Assembly (NCBI RefSeq): GCF_017876405.1
Contig: NZ_JAGINW010000001.1
Span: 4,849,203-4,913,202, forward strand
DNA: 64,000 nt
Direction: 5' to 3'
Source of the DNA: Kibdelosporangium banguiense
Lineage (GTDB): Bacteria; Actinomycetota; Actinomycetes; Mycobacteriales; Pseudonocardiaceae
Made by a program: the position numbers and the translations under genes
Shown here: positions 44,282 through 53,287 of the stretch, piece by piece
How positions within the stretch are numbered: position 1 is the first letter of the stretch
Layout of the letters: each line of letters opens with the position of its first letter
Notes under the pieces: model-generated
Told to the model about the DNA's origin: nothing
What the model saw: the letters and a program-made list of their open reading frames with translations, nothing else
Databases searched by the model: none

Positions 44282-46861
44282 ATGAACGAAGAGTACGAGG
44301 CCTACGTCATGGCAGATCCTTCGTTTTACGACGCGATGCACTCCGAGCAGACCGCTGGAGAATCGTTCGCCGCTGCCAGCCGCACGCTGCCCGACGGGTG
44401 GCTCCGGTATGAGCAGGACGACTGGTTCGTACTCAACCCGCAGATCGACGGTACGCCCCTGCAGGGCTGGAAGATCCACGCTTCCGCGACGCAGTCCAAC
44501 GCCGGCCGCGTGATCGACAAGATCTGGGACTACTGCATACCGCGCGGTATCCAGTTCAAGTTCCTGCGCTCGGAGATCGCGCTGCTGTCGCGTGTCTCGA
44601 AGTACGCGCCACGCGGCTTCAGCGGCAAGCTCGTCACGATCTACCCGATGGACGACACCCATTGCGAGCGGATCCTGACCGAGCTCGGACAGCTTTTGGA
44701 CGGCGAGGAAAGCCCGTACATCCTCAGTGATCTGCGCTGGGGCAACGGCCCGCTCTATGTCCGCTATGGAGCGTTCGCCAATCGGTACACAGTGGATGAA
44801 ACTGGGACGGTGGTCGACGCGATCGCCGAGCCGGACGGCACTTTGGTCGCCGATCGCCGTGGTCCTGTCTTCTACACGCCGCCGTGGGTGACACTGCCGG
44901 ACTTCCTCAAACCGCATCTCGAAGCGCGTAACTCCGTTACGGTTCAAGGTCTTCCGTACACCTTCGACAGTGTTGTGCACTTCTCCAACGGTGGCGGAAT
45001 CTACGTCGGCACGGATACCCGGATCGGCAAACAGATTGTGCTCAAGGAAGCGCGTCCGCACGCTGGGCTCGACGCGCAGGGCCACGACGCCGTGCGGCGG
45101 CTTGAACGTGAGCACAACACTTTGCGCCGGCTGGCCGGAATCCCTGGCATTCCTGAGGTCTACGACCTGTTCTGGGTCGGTGAGCACCGGTTCATGGCGA
45201 TGGAGTACATCGAGGGGGATGTGCTGTCGAAGGCCATCACCATGAAATACCCGTTGATCGACCCGTCCGCGACCGCCGCCGACTATGCCGCCTTCACCGA
45301 CCGGGCGCTGAACATCCATCGCCAGGTCGAAGCCACCATGGCGGCCGTGCACGAGCGGGGGATCGTCTACGGCGACCTGCATCTGTTCAACATCATGGTC
45401 CGGCCGGACGACACGATCGCGTTGCTCGACTACGAGGTCGCCGCGCCGGTCGAGGAGGCCACCAGGCCTGGTCTGGGTAACCCCGGGTTCACCGCCCCGC
45501 GCTCGGTCACCGGCTTCGGTATCGACAACTACGCTCTGGCGTGCCTGCGGCTGGCGATGTTCCTGCCGATGACCAACGTGATCGGCCTGCACCGGGTCAA
45601 GGCCAGGCACTTCGCCGAGATCATCGCTGAGCATTTCCCGGTCTCCAGTGAGTTTCTGGCCAAGGGTGTCGACGTGATCGTCCCACCGGACACTCCGCCG
45701 ACACCGAGTCCGCGAATCTCGGCGGACCCCGCCGACTGGGACACGACCCGTGACGACCTGGTCCGTGCGATTCTCGCCAGTGCCACCCCACACCGCGACG
45801 ACCGGCTCTTTCCCGGTGATCCCAGGCAGTTTGGCGTCGGCGGACTGGGAATCGCCTACGGTGCCGCCGGTGTCCTCTATGCCCTGTCGGTCACCGGCGG
45901 CCATCGATCCGAACAGTTCGACGCCTGGCTGGTGAGCCGCGCCACGAACCCGAAGTCCGGTTCGCGGATCGGACTCTACGACGGCCTGCACGGCGCCGCG
46001 TTCGCGATGGATCACCTCGGCTACCAGCAGCAGGCGTTGGACACATTGGACATATGCCTGCGGGAGAAGTGGGAGGCGCTCGGGCCGGACCTGTTCGGCG
46101 GGATCGCCGGCATCGGGCTCAACCTGCTGCATTTCGCCGATCGCACAGGCGAACCCGCGTTGCGCAAGGCCGCGCACCGGGCCGCGGAACTGATCGCCGA
46201 ACGACCCGATGACGAAGGCGATTCCGGCATCAGTGGCGGCATCCATCCGCACGCCGGGTTGTTCCGTGGTCGCGCTGGGCAGGCGCTGCTGTTGATGCGC
46301 GCGTACGATGACACGGGAGACACCAACTTCCTTGACTGTGCTGCCAATGCTTTGCGGCAGGACCTGAAGCGCTGTTATCTGCGGGAAAACGGTGTGCTCG
46401 AGATCAATGAGGGCTGGCGCACCATGCCGTACCTTGACGGTGGCAGTGTCGGTCTGGGTATGGTTCTCGACGAGTACCTGGCGCGTAGGCACGATGACCA
46501 GTTCGCTGAGTCGAACCGTGGCATAGAGCAGGCCGCCAAGTCTACAATGTACATTCTGCCCGGCTTGTTCACCGGCCGAGCGGGTATTCTGGCTTACTTG
46601 GCTGGGCGGCTGCCCGCAGCAGACCCGTTGGTGGAAAATCAAATCCGCAACCTCGCATGGCACGCGTTGCCTTACGGCGGCGGGCTCGCGTTCCCGGGGA
46701 CGGCTCTCATGCGGCTGTCGATGGACCTCGCCACCGGTACCTCCGGTGTGCTGCTCGCAGTGGGCGTGGCCTTGCATGACGGGCCAGTTCACCTGCCGTT
46801 GCTGGCGCCTGTGCGTCGCACGGCTCCACAGACCCCCGCGCCGACCGGCGTGGGTCAGTAA
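44282..46861 (+). CDS. lanKC: Class III lanthipeptide synthetase (RamC/LabKC type)
   Basis: 859 residues in three parts. The N-terminal lyase part (about 1-210) removes phosphate. The kinase part (about 230-510) has the ATP lysine in VLKEARP (K255), the catalytic loop GIVYGDLHLFNIMV (D365) and the metal site LLDYEVA (D383). The C-terminal cyclase-like part (about 520-850) has GIGLNLLHFA, HAGLFRGRAGQALL and GLFTGRAGILAYL but lacks the zinc Cys/His ligands of class I, II and IV cyclases. It phosphorylates Ser/Thr of the precursor, eliminates to Dha/Dhb and forms (methyl)lanthionine or labionin rings. The precursor gene follows 23 bases later. Confidence 0.93.
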   Translation: MNEEYEAYVMADPSFYDAMHSEQTAGESFAAASRTLPDGWLRYEQDDWFVLNPQIDGTPLQGWKIHASATQSNAGRVIDKIWDYCIPRGIQFKFLRSEIALLSRVSKYAPRGFSGKLVTIYPMDDTHCERILTELGQLLDGEESPYILSDLRWGNGPLYVRYGAFANRYTVDETGTVVDAIAEPDGTLVADRRGPVFYTPPWVTLPDFLKPHLEARNSVTVQGLPYTFDSVVHFSNGGGIYVGTDTRIGKQIVLKEARPHAGLDAQGHDAVRRLEREHNTLRRLAGIPGIPEVYDLFWVGEHRFMAMEYIEGDVLSKAITMKYPLIDPSATAADYAAFTDRALNIHRQVEATMAAVHERGIVYGDLHLFNIMVRPDDTIALLDYEVAAPVEEATRPGLGNPGFTAPRSVTGFGIDNYALACLRLAMFLPMTNVIGLHRVKARHFAEIIAEHFPVSSEFLAKGVDVIVPPDTPPTPSPRISADPADWDTTRDDLVRAILASATPHRDDRLFPGDPRQFGVGGLGIAYGAAGVLYALSVTGGHRSEQFDAWLVSRATNPKSGSRIGLYDGLHGAAFAMDHLGYQQQALDTLDICLREKWEALGPDLFGGIAGIGLNLLHFADRTGEPALRKAAHRAAELIAERPDDEGDSGISGGIHPHAGLFRGRAGQALLLMRAYDDTGDTNFLDCAANALRQDLKRCYLRENGVLEINEGWRTMPYLDGGSVGLGMVLDEYLARRHDDQFAESNRGIEQAAKSTMYILPGLFTGRAGILAYLAGRLPAADPLVENQIRNLAWHALPYGGGLAFPGTALMRLSMDLATGTSGVLLAVGVALHDGPVHLPLLAPVRRTAPQTPAPTGVGQ

Positions 46862-46884
46862 AACCCCCGACAAGGAGTAGACAC

Positions 46885-47037
46885 ATGTCTGTTCTGGACC
46901 TCCAGGGCATGGAAGCCGCACCGCAGACCGGCGGGCACGGTGGCGGCAGCTCCGGCAGCGGCCACAGCTGCCCCAGCAACCTGAGCGTCACCCTGTGCGG
47001 CGGCACCAGCGGCCTCTCCGTTCTGATCTGCCACTGA
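46885..47037 (+). CDS. lanA: SapB/AmfS-type class III lanthipeptide precursor
   Basis: A 50-residue peptide with AAGGAG 8 bases upstream. The leader has the conserved kinase-docking motif VLDLQGME (LFDLQSME in RamS). A Gly/Ser/His-rich linker follows, then two S-x2-S-x3-C motifs: S31-S34-C38 (SNLSVTLC) and S42-S45-C49 (SGLSVLIC). Each can form a lanthionine or labionin ring, as in SapB/AmfS. An extra cysteine, C29, lies just before the first motif and the chain ends in His. The leader-cleaving protease is not in the window. Confidence 0.93.
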   Translation: MSVLDLQGMEAAPQTGGHGGGSSGSGHSCPSNLSVTLCGGTSGLSVLICH

Positions 47038-47042
47038 GCCAG

Positions 47043-47059
47043 GGCCGGTAGGACCGGCC
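47043..47059. terminator. Hairpin between precursor and exporter genes
   Basis: GGCCGGT-AGG-ACCGGCC, a 7-bp perfect stem 6 bases after the precursor stop, with no U-tract. It is likely to stabilise or partly terminate the transcript so that precursor mRNA exceeds that of the exporter, as expected for this gene order. Confidence 0.5.
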
Positions 47060-47143
47060 TGCACGCTCTTGGAAAAATTCGGCGCGACTCCGGGACGACT
47101 GTCGCTCGCCCCGGGGTCGCGTTGACCATGATAGGAGCCTTGC

Positions 47144-48796
47144 GTGACGACGTTCAGCGCGATCGCCCGGCACGGCGGCCGCTGGCTTCCAGTGATCGGC
47201 GTATCCGCGCTGGCTGGCACGTTGAGCACGCTCGCGCTTCCGATTGTTCTCGGCAAAGCCGTAGACGCAATCGTTATGGGCGGCGCCGGTGGCACGTGGC
47301 TTGTGCTGTCGGCGTCGCTCATCGCGGTCGGCGTACTCGTCGACCTGGTAGACGCCTTCGCCGGTGTGGCCTGTGTCGCGAGCACGACAGCATGGCTGCG
47401 CAACCGCCTGATCCGCCATCTGCTCGCGGCCGGTCCGGGGCGTCGTTTCGACACTGGGGATCTGGTCACCCGGGTATCCGGTAACGCCGTGGACGCGGCG
47501 CAGGCGGGCCCGGCCTTGGTCACTGTGTGGATGGCCGTGCTGCCACCTGCCGGCAGTCTGGTCCTCCTCACAGTGATCGACTTCTGGCTGGCGGTCGCCT
47601 TCGTCGCGGGGCTGACGCTCGTTGCCCTGGTGCTGTGGGTGTTCACGCGCCGGACCGCTCAGGTGATCACGTCCTACCAGCAGGTACAGGGCCGGATCGC
47701 GGCCCGTCTTGAGGAGTCTCTGGCCGGTGCCCGGACGATCGCGGCCGCGGGCACGTTGCATGACGAGAAACGCCGCGTGCTGCGTGAACTGCCCACATTG
47801 CACGATCAGGGCATACGCAGCTGGCAGGTCCTGGCCAGGTCGGTCGCCCAGGCCGGCATCGTCGGTCCACTGGTGACAGTCGCTGTGCTTGGTGCCGGTG
47901 GAGTCGCTTTGCTGAACGGCCGGATCACGCCCGGTGATCTGTTCGCCGCGTTGCAATACGCCATTCTTGGTGCAGGGCTCGGCGGCATGACAAGTGTCTT
48001 CAGTAGACTCGCCCGGGCACGGGCCGGTGCGAACCGGGCCGCTGAGATCTTTGACACCAAGCCGATGTCGTACGGACGTCGCGCATTGCCGGACGGCCCA
48101 GGGCGGATCGAGTTCCGGCACGTGACTGTCCATAAGGGAGAGTCAACGCCCTTGCGCGACGTCAGCCTGACTCTGCCCGGTGGTGCCGCTGTGGCCGTGG
48201 TCGGCGGTTCCGGTGCTGGAAAGTCGGTTCTGGCGGCGGTCGCGGCCCGGCTGGAAGACCCGTCGGCCGGGGAGATTCTGCTCGACGGTGTGTCGTTGGC
48301 CGAGCTCGGCCATGCGTCAGTGCGTAACGCTGTCGGCTGCGCGTTCGAACGTCCTACTTTGGTCGGCGGCACGATAGCCGACGCGGTCGGGATGGGCCAC
48401 GACCTCGACACTGTTCGTTCCGCCGCACAGGCGACCCACGCTCACGAGTTCGTGAGCCGGTTGCCGCGCGGTTACAACACTCCGCTTGCCGACGCGCCGA
48501 TGTCCGGCGGTGAGGCGCAACGCCTCGGACTTGCGAGGGCCTGGCATGCCAAGCGTTTGCTTGTGCTGGACGACGCGACATCGAGCCTCGACATGGTGAC
48601 CGAGATGCAGATCGGCCAGACCCTGACCACTGATCACGGCCGCCGCACCCGGTTGATCATCACCCATCGGGTTGCGACGGCCGCACGCGCGGATCTGGTG
48701 GTGTGGATGGATTCCGGCAAGGTCCGGGCGGTCGGGCCGCATGCGGTGCTCTGGGAGGACCCGGCATACCAGGCCTTGTTCGGAGCATCGGCGTGA
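47144..48796 (+). CDS. ABC transporter, fused membrane and ATPase (RamA-like)
   Basis: 550 residues: six-helix exporter membrane domain (about 1-310) and nucleotide-binding domain with Walker A GGSGAGKS, signature MSGGEAQRLGLARA and Walker B RLLVLDDATSSLD. GTG 47144 has GGAG upstream. With the following half-transporter it forms a heterodimeric exporter, as RamA/RamB do beside SapB genes. It presumably exports the modified peptide. Confidence 0.88.
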   Translation: MTTFSAIARHGGRWLPVIGVSALAGTLSTLALPIVLGKAVDAIVMGGAGGTWLVLSASLIAVGVLVDLVDAFAGVACVASTTAWLRNRLIRHLLAAGPGRRFDTGDLVTRVSGNAVDAAQAGPALVTVWMAVLPPAGSLVLLTVIDFWLAVAFVAGLTLVALVLWVFTRRTAQVITSYQQVQGRIAARLEESLAGARTIAAAGTLHDEKRRVLRELPTLHDQGIRSWQVLARSVAQAGIVGPLVTVAVLGAGGVALLNGRITPGDLFAALQYAILGAGLGGMTSVFSRLARARAGANRAAEIFDTKPMSYGRRALPDGPGRIEFRHVTVHKGESTPLRDVSLTLPGGAAVAVVGGSGAGKSVLAAVAARLEDPSAGEILLDGVSLAELGHASVRNAVGCAFERPTLVGGTIADAVGMGHDLDTVRSAAQATHAHEFVSRLPRGYNTPLADAPMSGGEAQRLGLARAWHAKRLLVLDDATSSLDMVTEMQIGQTLTTDHGRRTRLIITHRVATAARADLVVWMDSGKVRAVGPHAVLWEDPAYQALFGASA

Positions 48797-50607
48797 AGCG
48801 CGAGGTCCGGTTCGGCGCCGCTGCGTTGCTTGGCAGGCCCGCGTTCGGATTGCTCACTTGGTCCATTCCGGAGGCTTTGCCGGCCGCGGTGTCCGGCCTG
48901 GCTGTGGCCAATGCCGTTGACGAGGGATTTCTAGCCGGCCGTCCGGTGACAGGTTTCGCGTGGCTGGCAGGGTTGATGCTGGCGTCGGTGATCGGCGCGG
49001 CCGGGTCACGGAAGGTGTTTCAGCGCCTGGGGGAGCTGGTCGAACCATTCCGGGACGACCTTGTCCGGCGGGTCGTGGGCAGTGCCTTGTACAAGAGCGT
49101 GTCCGGCCGCCCGGACGAAGGCGCGCTGGCCCGGCTGACCCGGCAGGTGGAGATCGTCCGGGATACGTTCGCCGGCCTGATCGTGGTGATCCGCAGCTTC
49201 CTGATCACAGTCGTCGGTGTGGTGATCGGCCTGCTGTCGCTGCAACCCACGATCATGCTGCTGATCCTGCCACCGTTTCTGATCGGTTTCATCGCATTCC
49301 TGGCGACACTGGGCTTCGCGGCGGCCAGACAGCGAGCGTCCATCATGGCCGATGAAAAACTTGCCGCGGCAGCGGGAACAGTGCTTGCCGGCACACGGGA
49401 CATCGTCGCGTCAGGAGCCGAGGAACACGCCGCCGCGATGGTCGCGGGCCCGATCGAAGACCAGGCCGACGCCGAACGTGCGCTGGCCAGAGTCGCCGCG
49501 TTGCGGACCGCTTGTTTCGCAGTCGGCGGGTGGCTGCCGTTGATCGTCCTCCTGGCCGCTGGGCCGTGGCTGGCCGGGCAGGGGCTCACCGCGGGCCTGA
49601 TCATGGGCGGGCTGACATATGTCCTTTCCGGACTGCAACCGGCCCTCCAGGCGGTGATCGCCGGAGTGGGCGGGAGCGGCCTGCGGTTCGTGGTCACTCT
49701 CGGTCGAATCCTCGACGAGACCGCGGTGCAGCCGGGAGTCGTGCCGCAGCACGACGAGCCCGAGAACAACGACCTGATCCTGCGGGACGTCACGTTCGCC
49801 TACGGCCCGCATGCCGAACCGGTACTGCGCGATCTTGACCTGACTGTCCTTGACGGCGAACACCTGGCTGTGGTGGGGCCGAGCGGGATCGGGAAGTCCA
49901 CATTGGCCAGTCTGGTCTGCGGGCTGCGTACGCCGGGCTCCGGGACGATCCGGCTGGGCGGCGTTCCCGCGGCCGAACTCAGCCCCGAGGCCAGAGTACT
50001 GATTCCGCAGCAGGCATACGTCTTCACCGGCACGCTCCGGGAGAACCTGACGTACCTGAGGCCCGCCGCGACCGACGACGAGATCCAGGCGGCCGTGGCC
50101 GCAGTGGGTGCGGGGGACCTGGTCGGCCGGATCGGTGAGAACCTCGACCCGGCCGGGCTTTCGGCCGGCGAACGGCAGCTGATCGCCTTGGTGCGTGCGT
50201 ACTTGAGCCCGGCGAAGGTCGTGGTGCTCGACGAGGCCACCTGTCATCTGGACCCGGTGGCCGAACGCCGCGCCGAAGAGGCGTTCGCGCGGCGGGGCGG
50301 AACGCTCATCGTGGTGGCCCATCGGATCAGCTCGGCGCGGCGAGCCGAGCGGATCCTGGTCCTCGACGGGGTCAGTGCGGCGATCGGGGGGCACGACTCG
50401 CTGCTGAAGCGGTCGCCGTTGTATCGAGACCTCTGGGGACACTGGGACTGTTCACAACCAGCCCGCCTCCCGGACGATCCGGATGGCGTCGATCCTGGTG
50501 CGGGCACAGGTCTTGTTCATCACTTTGGACAGGTAGTTGCGCACGGTCCCCTTGGACAGCGAGAGCCGGGAGGCGATCTCCGGCCCGGAGGCGCCGTCGG
50601 CGGCTAA
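48793..50607 (+). CDS. ABC transporter, fused membrane and ATPase (RamB-like)
   Basis: 604 residues from GTG 48793 (GTGA overlap with the first exporter). Membrane domain about 20-320. The ATPase has Walker A GPSGIGKST, a signature LSAGERQLIALVRA (degenerate LSAGE for LSGGQ) and Walker B KVVVLDEAT. Recognisable homology ends near LYRDLWGHWD at about 50450; the last ~50 residues are read through the convergent regulator gene, overlapping it by 156 bases. Either the C-terminal extension is real or a base change has removed an earlier stop. Confidence 0.82.
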   Translation: MKREVRFGAAALLGRPAFGLLTWSIPEALPAAVSGLAVANAVDEGFLAGRPVTGFAWLAGLMLASVIGAAGSRKVFQRLGELVEPFRDDLVRRVVGSALYKSVSGRPDEGALARLTRQVEIVRDTFAGLIVVIRSFLITVVGVVIGLLSLQPTIMLLILPPFLIGFIAFLATLGFAAARQRASIMADEKLAAAAGTVLAGTRDIVASGAEEHAAAMVAGPIEDQADAERALARVAALRTACFAVGGWLPLIVLLAAGPWLAGQGLTAGLIMGGLTYVLSGLQPALQAVIAGVGGSGLRFVVTLGRILDETAVQPGVVPQHDEPENNDLILRDVTFAYGPHAEPVLRDLDLTVLDGEHLAVVGPSGIGKSTLASLVCGLRTPGSGTIRLGGVPAAELSPEARVLIPQQAYVFTGTLRENLTYLRPAATDDEIQAAVAAVGAGDLVGRIGENLDPAGLSAGERQLIALVRAYLSPAKVVVLDEATCHLDPVAERRAEEAFARRGGTLIVVAHRISSARRAERILVLDGVSAAIGGHDSLLKRSPLYRDLWGHWDCSQPARLPDDPDGVDPGAGTGLVHHFGQVVAHGPLGQREPGGDLRPGGAVGG

Positions 50608-51120
50608 CCGCAGCACCTGCAGTTCCCTTGGGGTGAAAGGATTCGGCCCGGCGGACAGGGCGGCGACCGCCAGGTTGACGTCGACCACCTGGGAACCGCG
50701 TGCGGCACCACGGATCGCGCTCATCAGACGTTCGGCCGACGTGTTCTTGTCGACCAGGCCGAGCACCTCGGCGGTCAGCGCCCGCTGGACAAGGCCGGGC
50801 GGCTTGGCATTGGCCAGGGCCACGACCTGGGTCTCGGGCAGCCGGGCACGTAGTTCCGGGATCATCGTCAGGCCTCGTGCGCACGGCTGGTCGACGTCGA
50901 TCACCGCGACATCCGGTCGTACCCGGCACGCGATCGGCACCACGTTGTCATCACATTTCAGGTCGGCGACCACCTCCATGTCGTGCTGGTCGGACAACAG
51001 TGTTACGAGTGCGTCGCGTAACAGATCCATGTCCACGACGAGTAACACGCGGATCCCAGTCGGCTCTTTGCCCGGGGGTCCGTAAGTCTCCGGGCTGAGT
51101 TGCGGCCCTGCCGGCATCAT
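50452..51120 (-). CDS. LuxR/NarL-type atypical response regulator (RamR/AmfR-like)
   Basis: 222 residues. Receiver domain about 23-140 with putative phosphoacceptor D75 (VAVIDVDQP) and conserved Lys (GLVDKNTS). The first acidic pocket reads VVDMD instead of the usual adjacent DD, and the switch Ser/Thr position is Ala/Asn (ALANAKP). The C-terminal HTH (FTPRELQVLRLAADGASG, then TVRNYLSKVMNKT) is intact. Orphan RamR/AmfR regulators control SapB-type operons. A GGGAGG site lies just before the tandem ATGs; the second (51117) has the better spacing. Confidence 0.82.
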   Translation of the reverse strand: MMPAGPQLSPETYGPPGKEPTGIRVLLVVDMDLLRDALVTLLSDQHDMEVVADLKCDDNVVPIACRVRPDVAVIDVDQPCARGLTMIPELRARLPETQVVALANAKPPGLVQRALTAEVLGLVDKNTSAERLMSAIRGAARGSQVVDVNLAVAALSAGPNPFTPRELQVLRLAADGASGPEIASRLSLSKGTVRNYLSKVMNKTCARTRIDAIRIVREAGWL

Positions 51121-51262
51121 CCCTCCCTCTTGGGCGCGTCGTGACTCGCGCCCACGCCATCAGTAGATAAGGGATGGCCATATGGCCGTTACCCAGACTC
51201 CGCTGGGCTGGTCGCCTGCTCATACGAAAGGAGTAATCGGGCAAATAATCAACCAGTGAATT

Positions 51263-51970
51263 TCAGACCAGACGCGCTCTGATAACGGCGATTTCCCCAG
51301 CGGTAAGCCCGGCTTTCACAAGGTATTTCTCGGCATCGAACGAGGTCAGAGCGTCCAATGCGGCCTGTTCGACGGTCGTTCCGTGCTTGGCCAGCAGGTC
51401 GTCGATGGCCCCGGTCTGGTCGCCGAAGCCCAGTTCGGCCCACGCGGGCCTGAGGCAGGGGCCACTGAGCGTGTTGTCGGCCGCGATGTCGGCCGGTTCG
51501 ACCCCGGCGAGCGCCAGCAGCACCAGGGTCACGACGCCGGTCCTGTCCCGGCCGGCGGCACAGTGGTAGACCAGCCCGCCCTCCCCGGCGGCGGCGATCG
51601 CCCGGAAGACGTCGGCGACCCGGTTGGGATACCGCTCGAGGAAGGGCGGGTAGTACAGCGGGGTGCAGTCCAGGCCGCGTTCGAGGACGAAATCCGGGTC
51701 CTTCTCCTGGTCGAGCGGGACCTGAACGGTGGTCATCCCGGCTGGGCGGCCATCGGGCCGGATCTCCTCGGCGTTGCGCAGATCGATCACGGTCCGGATG
51801 CCGTAGTCCCAGATCTCCTGCCACGCCTGGCCGGTCAGCCGTTGCGGCGAGTCCATTCGGACGGTTGTGCCCCAACGTGTTCGGCCACCGTTGCACAGGC
51901 GCAGGCCCCCAAGGTCCCGCGCGTTCCAGCAGCCTTCCCAAACCAGATGGCGATCCGAGATCATGCCCAC
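51263..51970 (-). CDS. Tyrosine/serine protein phosphatase, PTP-like
   Basis: 235 residues. The catalytic P-loop HCAAGRDRTG follows the CX5R rule with the DRTG ending of the PtpB/YnbD-like family. An aspartate in IDLRNAEE (about residue 63) and the N-terminal ARDLGGLRL belong to the same family. Cytoplasmic, no signal. It stands alone between the lanthipeptide regulator and the chitinase. It could dephosphorylate proteins or phosphoinositides; no partner kinase is adjacent. Confidence 0.83.
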   Translation of the reverse strand: MGMISDRHLVWEGCWNARDLGGLRLCNGGRTRWGTTVRMDSPQRLTGQAWQEIWDYGIRTVIDLRNAEEIRPDGRPAGMTTVQVPLDQEKDPDFVLERGLDCTPLYYPPFLERYPNRVADVFRAIAAAGEGGLVYHCAAGRDRTGVVTLVLLALAGVEPADIAADNTLSGPCLRPAWAELGFGDQTGAIDDLLAKHGTTVEQAALDALTSFDAEKYLVKAGLTAGEIAVIRARLV

Positions 51971-52113
51971 AGCTTAGTGTGGTCAAGATTTTGCGTGCTG
52001 TAGTTCAAATCTGCCCTAATATTGGCCTCACCTGGCAACGAGGGATCGAGGGCGGACATGCGCACTCTGCTGGTCGTGCTCAGGCCTTCTGGTGGTAACC
52101 GGGGGTTTGGGGG

Positions 52114-52146
52114 AGCGGCACTCGTTCGCGCCGGATGAGTGCCGCT
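52114..52146. terminator. Hairpin downstream of the chitinase gene
   Basis: AGCGGCACTC (52114-52123) pairs perfectly with GAGTGCCGCT (52137-52146) across a 13-base loop. It lies 13 bases beyond the minus-strand chitinase stop and is a likely terminator for it. Confidence 0.6.
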
Positions 52147-52158
52147 TCCGGTTTTGCT

Positions 52159-53256
52159 TCAGCAGTAGAGGTTTGGGCCTGCGGGGACGCCTAGGATTGC
52201 GACGAATCTGTTGTAGTTGTTGACGCGGTTTTGGACTTGGGCTGGGTTGCGGCCGTCGCATTCGAGGGAGCCGTTGATGCTTCTGATTGTCTGGCCGAAG
52301 CCGGCTCCGTTGACCATGGCGTTGTGGGGCGTCATTGTGCCGGGGCCGTTTTGGGTGTTCCAGTACCAGAGGCCGGTTTTCCAGGCGACGGCCGCGTCCT
52401 GCTGGACGAGCCACGGGTTGGTGAGCAGGGGGAGGCCGAGGGCGTTGCCTGCCGCGTTGTAGTTGAAGTTCCAGCTCAGCTGGATCGGGCCGCGGCCGTA
52501 GTAGGCGGCTTGGCCTGCTGGGCAACCGTAGGGCTGGCTCCAGTCGCAGTAGTGGGGGTAGTTGGCCTGGTTCTGTTCGACGATGTGTACCAGGCCGCCG
52601 GTTTCGTGGTGGACGTTTGCGAGGAACGCTGCGGCTTCTTGCTTTCGGACTGTGTCGCTGCCGGTTTTGGCGAAGGCGGGGTACGCGCTCGTCGCCTCGA
52701 CGAGGCCGCTGTATGTGTAGAAGCTGTTGCGGCCGGGGAACATTTGGTTGAACTGGGATTCGGTGACGACGAAGCCACCGCCTCCGCCGCCTCCGGCTGG
52801 GGCGGTCCACTTTTGGTTCGCTGCTCCGGTGCATTCCCAGATTTGCAGGCGGGTGCCGTTGGCCGAATTGTTTCCTGTTACGTCAAGGCACTTGTTCGCC
52901 TGGGGGTTCACGATGTCGCGGGCTGCGGTGACGATCCAGTTCTGGGCGCCGGTTCCGTTGCAGTCATAGAGTTGTACGACGGTTCCGTTGGCTGTTCCGC
53001 CGTTGGCTACGTCGAGGCATTTTCCTAGGGCTTGGAGCTGGGAGCCGGTGTTGGTCCAGCTCTGCGCGCCTGTTCCGTTGCAGTCGTAGAGTTGGACTGC
53101 GGTTCCGTTGGCGGGGTTGGCTCCGGCGACGTCGACGCATTTGCCGGCCAGGCCGCTGATCTGGCCGACGTCTGCTGATGCCGGTGCCGACGGCAGGGTG
53201 ATCATGGCCAGGGCTGCTGCCGCGCTCGCGAACAGGGCGACTCTTCGTCTGTACAT
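52159..53256 (-). CDS. Secreted GH19 chitinase with N-terminal ricin-type lectin domain
   Basis: 365 residues. Sec signal to about residue 28 (ASA cut). A ricin-B/CBM13 domain (about 30-152) has three subdomains with the QxW-type ends GAQSW, GAQNW and NQKW. A Gly-rich linker follows, then a GH19 catalytic domain (about 165-365) with the proton-donor Glu in FLANVHHETGG and the conserved YYGRGPIQLSWNFNY. It hydrolyses chitin outside the cell. The lectin domain is nearly the same as that of the neighbouring GH16 enzyme, even at DNA level. Confidence 0.92.
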   Translation of the reverse strand: MYRRRVALFASAAAALAMITLPSAPASADVGQISGLAGKCVDVAGANPANGTAVQLYDCNGTGAQSWTNTGSQLQALGKCLDVANGGTANGTVVQLYDCNGTGAQNWIVTAARDIVNPQANKCLDVTGNNSANGTRLQIWECTGAANQKWTAPAGGGGGGGFVVTESQFNQMFPGRNSFYTYSGLVEATSAYPAFAKTGSDTVRKQEAAAFLANVHHETGGLVHIVEQNQANYPHYCDWSQPYGCPAGQAAYYGRGPIQLSWNFNYNAAGNALGLPLLTNPWLVQQDAAVAWKTGLWYWNTQNGPGTMTPHNAMVNGAGFGQTIRSINGSLECDGRNPAQVQNRVNNYNRFVAILGVPAGPNLYC

Positions 53257-53287
53257 TGTTTCTCCGGTTCCTTTGCAGGGTAAGGAA

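Noticed and set aside
44165..46921. 918-codon open frame on the minus strand opposite the lanthipeptide synthetase
   Set aside because: It is antisense to a well-supported gene, with composition typical of high-GC shadow frames (Arg/Gly/Val/His-rich) and no recognisable motif.
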